Source of the DNA: Salinarimonas sp.
GTDB taxonomy: Bacteria > Pseudomonadota > Alphaproteobacteria > Rhizobiales > Beijerinckiaceae
Direction of reading: 5' to 3'
NCBI GenBank assembly: GCA_020832565.1
Contig: JAFIEI010000001.1
Location: 186,001-250,000, forward strand
DNA length: 64,000 bases
Shown: in pieces, positions 30,159 to 37,581 of the stretch
Position numbering within the stretch: the stretch's first letter is position 1
How the letters are laid out: every line of letters begins with the position of its first letter
Translations under genes and position numbers: made by a program
Notes under the pieces: model-generated
The model's input: the letters and a program-made list of their open reading frames with translations, nothing else
What the model was told of the DNA's origin: nothing
Databases searched by the model: none

Positions 30159-30206
30159 GACAAGGGGTTCGACAAGGGGTTCGACAAGGGGTTCGACAAG
30201 GGGTTC
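30159..30206 (+). repeat. Tandem repeat, 4 perfect copies of 12-mer GACAAGGGGTTC
   Basis: Read directly: gacaaggggttc x4; preceded by two copies of cgacgccatt. Confidence 0.97.
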
Positions 30207-30385
30207 GCCCCGCATCACACACACCCACCCTTAATCCCCCGCCTCAGGGGAGGTGGGTCTGTCACGCGCTCTATGGAGATTTTCCCTCAGGGACCAGCAG
30301 AGGTGGCGCGCGAAAAGCTCGGTCGCGACGCTCGACCAGCGTTCGTGGGCAGCCGGTTTCTCGCTTGCGCAATATGGGAATTCAG

Positions 30386-30460
30386 TGGTGAGTGCGCGGG
30401 GATTCGAGCCCTGGACCACTGATCAATAGTCAGTTGCTCTACCGACTGAGCTACGCGCTC
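30386..30460 (-). tRNA. Degenerate tRNA-Lys-like gene (anticodon ATT; probable tRNA pseudogene)
   Basis: GAGCGCG TA GCTC AGTCGGTA GAGC A ACTGA CTATTGA TCAGT GGTC CAGGG CTCGAAT CCCCG CGCACTC A CCA. Cloverleaf with C4.A69 and A50.C64 mismatches, C54 in the T-loop, 4-nt variable loop, encoded CCA. Confidence 0.7.
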
Positions 30461-30602
30461 GACGGGCGTGGACTTAAGGCATCGGGGCGGCGGGGGCAAT
30501 AAGTCCAACGCTTCATGCCACGCAGCGCCCCTCTCCCTCCGTGGAAAGAGCAGTCATGCGTTATTTTGGGACGAACATCTCGTCGCGCGGGCCTATCGCC
30601 TC

Positions 30603-30977
30603 TCAGACCTTGCGATCCTCATGCTCGATATCGGGAGGCGTTTGCTGTTCCTGGTCAGCCGCGCCGGCATAGGCGCGCAGGCGCAGGGCGTCGGTGGCCG
30701 ATACGGGCGTTTGCTCGCCGCCGGCAGTTGCCTTGGCCACAGCGCGGCGCGCCTTGGCCAGCATCAACGTACGTTGCATCAATCCGGCCAGCATGCCCTG
30801 GCGCTGGCTGCCGGTGCGGGTCTCGAGCTGCATCGCGGCCGCACGCTCGACCTGCTGGACGGCGGCATCCTTGGGCAATTGCGTGCGCACGGCAGCAGCC
30901 GACATCGGTGCATCCGTACGCTGTAGCGCCGCCTGCGACGATGACAGGATCGGTTTGGTGACGCCGGAGAATTCCAT
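30603..30977 (-). CDS. Hypothetical protein
   Basis: 124 aa ORF (MEFSGVTKPILSSSQAALQRTDAPM...); plausible composition, no motif recognised. Confidence 0.5.
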   Translation of the reverse strand: MEFSGVTKPILSSSQAALQRTDAPMSAAAVRTQLPKDAAVQQVERAAAMQLETRTGSQRQGMLAGLMQRTLMLAKARRAVAKATAGGEQTPVSATDALRLRAYAGAADQEQQTPPDIEHEDRKV

Positions 30978-31099
30978 GCCGCGCCCTCCAGTGGAGCGGC
31001 CGCTCGACGACCGCCGGAGACAATGATCCTGTGATCATGCGCCGCAATCATGAATCAAACGTTAATCAAATATGAACGCCTGTCACATTTCAGGTCAAC

Positions 31100-31612
31100 T
31101 CAACGTCCCTCGCAACTGGCCAACCCGCGTTGGAACGCCATGCCTCTGCGGAACTCGTAGCGGATATTGATGATATTCACCGAGCCGTCCGCGAGAAAGT
31201 TTCGCTGGATCGTGATCAGATCCGGCGGCGTCTTGTCGAAATCGATGCAATACGAGCCGACGACGTCGAATACCGGACGCCAGCGCCCATCCTGCGACAA
31301 GGTGACGTAAGTGCGGCAGCCCGTCTGCGGGCAAACGGAACCCGGTCGCAGGCCTTCACAGACGAAGCGGTTCTCGTCGAGGATGATGTCGGGCATGCCG
31401 TCGCGATCGAAGTCGGCAAAGGCCACCGCATCCATCGGATCGCCCGGATTGCCGCCGAGCAGGGAGCAACGCCGCGAGAGATCGAAGAGCTGGTTGCGGA
31501 TGCGCTCGGGCAGATCGTTGAAACCGAGCGTGTCATGCGCATGGGCCGCAGGCGCCGGAAACAGCATCCCGGCGACGATCAGCAAGGCCCATGGCAGGTT
31601 CCGCAACGACAT
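31100..31612 (-). CDS. Hypothetical secreted protein
   Basis: Start at MSLRNLPWALLIVAGMLFPAPAAHA (signal peptide); FADFDRDGMPDIILDENRF resembles an FG-GAP-like calcium-loop motif; several Cys. Confidence 0.7.
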   Translation of the reverse strand: MSLRNLPWALLIVAGMLFPAPAAHAHDTLGFNDLPERIRNQLFDLSRRCSLLGGNPGDPMDAVAFADFDRDGMPDIILDENRFVCEGLRPGSVCPQTGCRTYVTLSQDGRWRPVFDVVGSYCIDFDKTPPDLITIQRNFLADGSVNIINIRYEFRRGMAFQRGLASCEGR

Positions 31613-31850
31613 GAAGGGAGGATGCGCCGGACCCGTTAAAACTTTCCTTGCATCCCGGCGCGCACAGCGTGGATCCGAGGGCGGTCCTCGGGCCGTTTTT
31701 CCGATCCGCAAACGGGGCTCGCGCCGGATCGCGTGGGGCATGCGACAGGGTATGCGACCTTTTCACTTTGTGTTGAACGGCAACTTTCGTCACCATTGAA
31801 ACGTTGCTTCAGATATCGCGCCACTCCGGCGGCGATAGGAGATTACCCAA

Positions 31851-33137
31851 ATGAGTATTTCATTCCGCGCGGCTTTGATGACCGCGACAATATTCGTTGC
31901 CGCACCGGCGATCGCGCAAGCGGCCGACAACCCCATGGTCGGTGGCGCGCAGATGCTGGCCGAACGCAACATTGTCGAGAATGCGATGGAATCGGCCGAC
32001 CACACCACGCTGGTCGCCGCCTTGCAGGCCGCCGGCCTGGTCGACACGTTGCAGGGCGAAGGCCCGTTCACGGTGTTCGCGCCGACCAACGCAGCCTTCG
32101 ACGCGCTTCCGGCCGGCACGGTCGAAACGCTTCTCATGCCCGAGAATGTCGATGCGCTGACGGAAGTCCTGACCTGCCACGTCCTCGACACCAAAGCGAC
32201 TGCGGCGATCATCGGTGGCATGATCGATGATGGTGACGGTGTCCACACGGTCGAGACACTGGGCGGCTGCATGCTCGAAGTGCGCTCGTCCAACGGCATG
32301 ATCACCCTCACCGACGAGAACGGCGGCAGCGCCACCGTGACCATCGCCGATGTCATGCAGTCGAACGGCGTGATCCATGTGGTCGATGCCGTGATTCTTC
32401 CCAAGGAAGACGATACCGCGATGAATACCGGCAGGGATCCCGTTCGCGGCGCCGGCACGGCTGCCCGTAGCGAAGCCGGCATGGGTGCCCGAAGCGAAAC
32501 CGGTATGGCTCCCGTTCGTGACACCGGCATGGCTCCCCGTAGCGAAGCGGGCATGCCCCCCCGCAGCGAATCCAGCATGTCGGTCGGGCGCGACACCGGC
32601 ACGGAATCCCGCATGACCACGGGCAGCACGACGGCTTCGGCTGCAAGTGACAATCCGATGGTCGGTGGTGCTGCGATGATGTCCAATCGCGACATCGTCG
32701 AGAATGCGATGAACTCATCGGACCACACCACGCTGGTCGCTGCCGTGCAGGCTGCCGGTCTCGTCGAGACGCTGCAGGGTGACGGCCCGTTCACGGTGTT
32801 CGCGCCCACGAACGCAGCCTTCGACAAACTGCCGGCAGGCACTGTCGAGAACCTGCTGCTGGAAGAAAACCGTGACGACCTGTCGAACATCCTCACCAGC
32901 CATGTCGTCGCCGGCAACATTTCCGGCGCCGATCTCGAGGCCATGGCGCGCGCTTCGTCGGATGGTTTCCACCATTTCGAAACCGTGTCCGGCGCGAAGC
33001 TTTCCGCTCAGGCGCAGGGTGCGGGCGAGGTCAGCATTTTTGATGAGAACGGCAATGCCCATCGCATCACCATCGCTGACGTGAACCAGTCCAACGGCGT
33101 GATCCACGTCGTCGACGGCGTGCTTCTGCCGCGCTGA
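31851..33137 (+). CDS. Secreted protein with two fasciclin (FAS1) domains and a repetitive linker
   Basis: 428 aa; signal peptide; LQGEGPFTVFAPTNAAFDALPAGTVETLL and LQGDGPFTVFAPTNAAFDKLPAGTVENLL, each ending SNGVIHVVD. Confidence 0.95.
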   Translation: MSISFRAALMTATIFVAAPAIAQAADNPMVGGAQMLAERNIVENAMESADHTTLVAALQAAGLVDTLQGEGPFTVFAPTNAAFDALPAGTVETLLMPENVDALTEVLTCHVLDTKATAAIIGGMIDDGDGVHTVETLGGCMLEVRSSNGMITLTDENGGSATVTIADVMQSNGVIHVVDAVILPKEDDTAMNTGRDPVRGAGTAARSEAGMGARSETGMAPVRDTGMAPRSEAGMPPRSESSMSVGRDTGTESRMTTGSTTASAASDNPMVGGAAMMSNRDIVENAMNSSDHTTLVAAVQAAGLVETLQGDGPFTVFAPTNAAFDKLPAGTVENLLLEENRDDLSNILTSHVVAGNISGADLEAMARASSDGFHHFETVSGAKLSAQAQGAGEVSIFDENGNAHRITIADVNQSNGVIHVVDGVLLPR

Positions 33138-33157
33138 TCGCGTTAACCGATCGAGGG

Positions 33158-33183
33158 GCGAGGCGGGTCAGACCCCGCCTCGC
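33158..33183 (+). terminator. Strong hairpin after the FAS1 gene, possible terminator
   Basis: gcgaggcggg-tcagac-cccgcctcgc perfect 10-bp stem, 20 nt after the stop; no strong T tract. Confidence 0.5.
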
Positions 33184-33254
33184 CTCGTCCTTCCATCGCC
33201 GTCGTCGCGCGACGCATTGCCGATGGTTCCGATTGTCAGCTCAGGAATGCACCC

Positions 33255-34181
33255 ATGTCGCGCGATGCACGACCCGCCAAAGGCCCGCTGATCTACCGGC
33301 AATCGATCTGGACGCGGCTGACCCACTGGATCTGGGCCGCCTGCCTCTTCTTCCTGATGCTCACGGGCCTTCAGATCTTCAACGCCTATCCCAAACTGGA
33401 TATCGGCAAGGAATCGGGCTTCGAATACGACAATTCGATCTTCGAGATCGGGGCGCGGCAGGCCGGAGACGAACTGCAGGGCTTTACCCGGATTTTCGGG
33501 AGCGAGTTCGATACCACCGGTGTACTCGGTGTCTCGAACGGCCAGGTCCGGGCTTTTCCCGCTGCCGTGACGATCCCTTCGAATCAGGATCTGGCGACGG
33601 GCCGGGTGATTCACTTCTTTTTCGCCTGGCTGCTCGTGGGGACACTCGCGATCTGGTTCATTGCAGGCATTGCCAACGGGCATCTGCGCCAGCTTCTGCC
33701 GCGTCGTAGCGACCTGCGCGCATTGGGGCCGGAGATCGCCGACCATGCAAGGCTGCGGTTTCACCACCAGCGCCGCTACGGTGCGCTCCAGAAACTGACC
33801 TATGCGGGAGTGATGTTCGTCCTGCTGCCGCTGATGATCCTCACCGGCCTTTCGATGTCACCGAGCTTCAACGCGGTTGCGCCCTTTCTGCTCGATGTCT
33901 TCGGCGGGCGGCAGACGGCGCGGACGCTGCATTTCCTCATCATGCTCGCGCTGATCGGATTTTTCCTCATCCATATCCTGATGGTGCTGGCCGCCGGGCC
34001 GCTGAACGGGCTGCGCTCCATGCTCAGCGGGTGGTACCGGATCGATCCCGAGCCCGCAGCTTCGGCGCAGGGCCCCGCCGGGGACGCTTCCGCTCCGAAG
34101 CAACTTTTCGCTCCCGAGCAGCGTATCGATCACGAGCCCCGTTCAGGCGAAGCGCAGCCTGCAGACCGAAAGGAAGCGTGA
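33255..34181 (+). CDS. Cytochrome b/b561-family membrane protein
   Basis: 308 aa; WTRLTHWIWAACLFFLMLTGLQIF, GRVIHFFFAWLLVG, RTLHFLIMLALIGFFLIHILMVL; stop adjacent to the downstream Mo-oxidoreductase start. Confidence 0.85.
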   Translation: MSRDARPAKGPLIYRQSIWTRLTHWIWAACLFFLMLTGLQIFNAYPKLDIGKESGFEYDNSIFEIGARQAGDELQGFTRIFGSEFDTTGVLGVSNGQVRAFPAAVTIPSNQDLATGRVIHFFFAWLLVGTLAIWFIAGIANGHLRQLLPRRSDLRALGPEIADHARLRFHHQRRYGALQKLTYAGVMFVLLPLMILTGLSMSPSFNAVAPFLLDVFGGRQTARTLHFLIMLALIGFFLIHILMVLAAGPLNGLRSMLSGWYRIDPEPAASAQGPAGDASAPKQLFAPEQRIDHEPRSGEAQPADRKEA

Positions 34182-34182
34182 C

Positions 34183-34974
34183 ATGTCCCGCACGAATCTC
34201 GATCGCCGCGCCCTGCTGCGCAGCGGCGTGCTCGGCGCCTCGGCCCTCGCGCTCGGCGGATGCAAGATCTTCGACGACGCCACCCGGCAGGGTTCGGCCA
34301 TGCGCAACGTGTTCGAATCCGCCGGCGAACTGACCTATCGCGCGCAACGTCTGCTCGGCGGCAAGCAGAGCCTCGCGCGGGAATATTCCCGGGACGACAT
34401 TCTCCAGTCGCAGCATCCCAACGGCAGCGTCTTCCCCGAAAGCGCGGAGTATCAGGCGCTGATGCGAAACGATTTCCGGGATTTCGAGCTCGCGGTGAGC
34501 GGTCTCGTCGACAACCCGTTGATCCTGTCGCGCGAGACGCTCCTCGCCATGCCGGCGCGCACCCAGATCACCCGGCATGACTGCGTCGAAGGCTGGTCCT
34601 GCATCGCAGAATGGACGGGCGTTCCACTCGGCCTCGTCCTCGACGAAGCTCGGCCCCGGGCGAATGCCCGCTACGTGGTGTTTCACTGCCACGACGCCAT
34701 CGAGCGAAGCCTGGCCGGGCCGGTCTACTACTATGAAAGCATCGATATGATCGATGCCCACCACCCGCAGACAATCCTCGCCTATGGCCTCAACGGAGCG
34801 CCGCTGCCCGTCCCCAACGGTGCGCCGCTGCGGGTCCGGGTTGAGCGTCAACTCGGCTACAAGATGGCGAAATACATCCACAAGATCGAACTGGTGGAAA
34901 GCTTTGCCGAACTCGGCAATGGCAAGGGCAGCTACTGGGCCGATCGCGGCTATGAATGGTATGCGGGGATCTGA
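34183..34974 (+). CDS. Molybdopterin-dependent oxidoreductase (sulfite oxidase/MsrP-like fold)
   Basis: 263 aa; N-terminal DRRALLRSGVLGASALALGGC (Tat-like), TRHDCVEGWSCIAEWTGVPLG, PLPVPNGAPLRVRVERQLGYKMAKYIHKIELV. Confidence 0.9.
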   Translation: MSRTNLDRRALLRSGVLGASALALGGCKIFDDATRQGSAMRNVFESAGELTYRAQRLLGGKQSLAREYSRDDILQSQHPNGSVFPESAEYQALMRNDFRDFELAVSGLVDNPLILSRETLLAMPARTQITRHDCVEGWSCIAEWTGVPLGLVLDEARPRANARYVVFHCHDAIERSLAGPVYYYESIDMIDAHHPQTILAYGLNGAPLPVPNGAPLRVRVERQLGYKMAKYIHKIELVESFAELGNGKGSYWADRGYEWYAGI

Positions 34975-34978
34975 AGCA

Positions 34979-35407
34979 ATGCCGCAAGCACTGAGGGGTG
35001 GCGCCTTGCGCAGGGAATTCTCGTCTGACCTCGCCCTTCTGGCGGCGCGCTTGCTGATCGCCATCCTGTTCCTGGCCGGGGCGGCCCAGAAGTTTCTCTC
35101 GCCCGGCGATGCGATGGCGTTGCTCGCGATGCAGAATCTGCCGCAGGCGCTGGTCTGGCCCGCGTTGATCGTCAACGCGGTTGCGGGCGTGATGCTGGTC
35201 CTGGGCGTGCGGATCCGGCCTCTGGCCTTGCTGCTCGCGGCATATTGCGGCGCCACCAGCTTCTTCCACCTGATCCCGGATGATCCCTGGCAGATGTCGA
35301 TCTTCGTCAAGAACTGGTCGATCACCGGCGGCTGTCTCGCCCTCGCGGTGGCGGGGTCCGGACGTCTGGCATTGCTGCCCGACAAGGCAATCGCGCCGCC
35401 GCGCTGA
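34979..35407 (+). CDS. DoxX family membrane protein
   Basis: AARLLIAILFLAGAAQKFLSP...ALIVNAVAGVMLVLGVRIRPLALLLAAYCGATSFF. Confidence 0.85.
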   Translation: MPQALRGGALRREFSSDLALLAARLLIAILFLAGAAQKFLSPGDAMALLAMQNLPQALVWPALIVNAVAGVMLVLGVRIRPLALLLAAYCGATSFFHLIPDDPWQMSIFVKNWSITGGCLALAVAGSGRLALLPDKAIAPPR

Positions 35408-35440
35408 GGCGGCAGAATTGCTCAGTCCACGCAGACACGA

Positions 35441-37072
35441 TCACTCGAGCAGGCCGACCGCGTTCTCGACGGCGTCCACCACCGCGCCCGAGCGCACCAG
35501 CGCGAGCGCGTCGCCCATCTCCTGCGCATACCAGCGATCGCCGTCGAGCGCCGGCGGGATGGTCTCGCGAATGGCATCGAGGGCGGCCTGGCTGCCTTTC
35601 CCGAGGGGATGATCGCGGGTCAGGTCCGCCACGAGGCTCAGCCCCTGCGCGGCCATCAGCAATTCGCCGGCGACGATCTGCTCGACATTCTCCACGATCA
35701 TGCGCGCCTTGCGCCCGCACCATGTGGAATTTGAAACGTGGTCCTCGGCATTGCTCTTGCCGGGAATGCTGTCGACTGAACCCGGCGTGGCGAGGCCGCG
35801 ATTTTCCATCACCAGCGCCGACATCGAGCATTGCACCGTGGCGAAACCGGTATTGAGCCCCTGCTTGCCGGCGAGCAGGTTGCGCGGCAGGCCGTAGCTC
35901 ATGGTGGGATCGACCAGCCGCGCGAGGCGGCGCTCGCTGATGGCGCCGAGATCGGTCATGGCGATGGCGAGCACATCCATGGCCTGCGCCATGTACTGGC
36001 CGTGGAAATGGCCGCCTGAGAGCGAGACATAGCCGCCGGCCCCGTCATCGACGATCAGCGGATTGTCCGTCGCCGCATTGAGTTCCACGGAAACGAGCCT
36101 CTCGACATATTCGAGCGCATCATTGGCCGGACCGTGCACCTGCGGGGCGCAGCGCAGGGAATAGACGTCCTGCACGCGCGGCGATGCGGGCGTGCCCGGT
36201 TCGCGCTTTTCCTCGGGGAAGACGATATCGCGTGCGGCCTGTGAGCAGAGCCGTGTCCCGTCGAGAATGCGCAGGATATTGCGCGCCACCTTCATCTGGC
36301 CGGCGTGCGGTCGCGCACGCTGCAGGCGTGCATCGAAGGCGGCGAGCTCGCCGCGCATGGCTTCGAGCGAAAGACAAAGGGCGATATCGGCGGTCTTCAT
36401 CAGCCGCCGCGCGTCGTGCGCGGCAAGCGCGGCCAGTGCAAGCGAGGTTGTCGAGCCGTTGATCAGCGCCGAGGCATCCTTGGCGCCGAGGGTGATATCG
36501 GGATCGAATCCCGCCTGCGCGATCGCCTCGCGGGCGGGCATGCGCTTGCCGTGATAGATCATCTCGGCTTCAGGAAAGCCGCAGACGGCGGCTGCGAGAT
36601 GAGCCAGCGGCGCGAGATCCCCGGAGGCGCCGACGGAGCCTTTCTGGGGGATCACCGGATGCAGGCCGGCATTGAGAAAGGCGAGCAGGCGCTCGACGAG
36701 CTCCACCTGCGGGCCGGAATAATTCGAGGCGAAGGCATTGGCGCGCATCAGCATCATCGCGCGCGTGACATCCTCGGCGAAGGGCTCGCCGATACCCGTC
36801 GCATGGGCATAGACCGTCTTCTTCTGGTACTCCGCCATGTCGGCGATGAAGACGCGCTGGTCCTTGAACAGACCCACGCCGGTGTTGAAGGCATACATCA
36901 ACGGCGCATCGTCATGCATCCAGGTCTCGTCGATATAGACGCGCGTCGCGGCGATGCGCGCGCGGGCGGCGGGGGCGAGTTCGGCCCGGGCATAGCCGCC
37001 CTGCGCATCCGGGCGGGCGACGCGCGCGGCATCGGCGATGGTGAGGCTGGCTCCGTCGAGTGCAATGGTCAT
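35441..37072 (-). CDS. Aromatic amino acid lyase (histidine ammonia-lyase family)
   Basis: MIO motif GSVGASGDLAPLAHLAA; DPTMSYGLPRNLLAGKQGLNTGF; start at MTIALDG. Substrate not determinable from sequence. Confidence 0.9.
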   Translation of the reverse strand: MTIALDGASLTIADAARVARPDAQGGYARAELAPAARARIAATRVYIDETWMHDDAPLMYAFNTGVGLFKDQRVFIADMAEYQKKTVYAHATGIGEPFAEDVTRAMMLMRANAFASNYSGPQVELVERLLAFLNAGLHPVIPQKGSVGASGDLAPLAHLAAAVCGFPEAEMIYHGKRMPAREAIAQAGFDPDITLGAKDASALINGSTTSLALAALAAHDARRLMKTADIALCLSLEAMRGELAAFDARLQRARPHAGQMKVARNILRILDGTRLCSQAARDIVFPEEKREPGTPASPRVQDVYSLRCAPQVHGPANDALEYVERLVSVELNAATDNPLIVDDGAGGYVSLSGGHFHGQYMAQAMDVLAIAMTDLGAISERRLARLVDPTMSYGLPRNLLAGKQGLNTGFATVQCSMSALVMENRGLATPGSVDSIPGKSNAEDHVSNSTWCGRKARMIVENVEQIVAGELLMAAQGLSLVADLTRDHPLGKGSQAALDAIRETIPPALDGDRWYAQEMGDALALVRSGAVVDAVENAVGLLE

Positions 37073-37581
37073 GGTCGGCTTACATCCCTGTTTGCTTCGA
37101 CAGCGATAGCGCGCGCTGAACGCATGAACAAGCATCTCACGCTGCTTCGGGAGGTCAGAGGAAGCTTCAGGAGTACAATTGAAAGCAGGGAGGCGGAGGT
37201 GATTGCAGGGTCATTCAGACCCGAATTACCGATTAATTTACCAAAAATTCGGTGAATTCTGAGGAAAAAGCAATCTAAAATTATATATATTTAATCAAAA
37301 ATTATCAATGGGTGCGTTGCATGCCTTGCATTGAAGAATTCTTGGAGTGCAAGCATTCGCTTGGTCAAGCCATACGAAACGACTTCCTCGGCACATGCAT
37401 GTTTTCGAGAAATATACATGTTATAATTGTATTTTTAAGAGCTGGCTCCTTCGGGCACTGATTTTCCAGGGCTTTCGATTAACGCCTTGTTCAGCTGGTT
37501 GGTCGACCATGCGTCACATACGGGAATGGCTGCGGTGCAGGGGGCGCCGCGCGGCAACCTCCCGGGGATGCGTCTGGAGCG

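Noticed and set aside
30159-30206. CRISPR-like array
   Set aside because: 12-bp perfectly contiguous repeats without spacers; not CRISPR.
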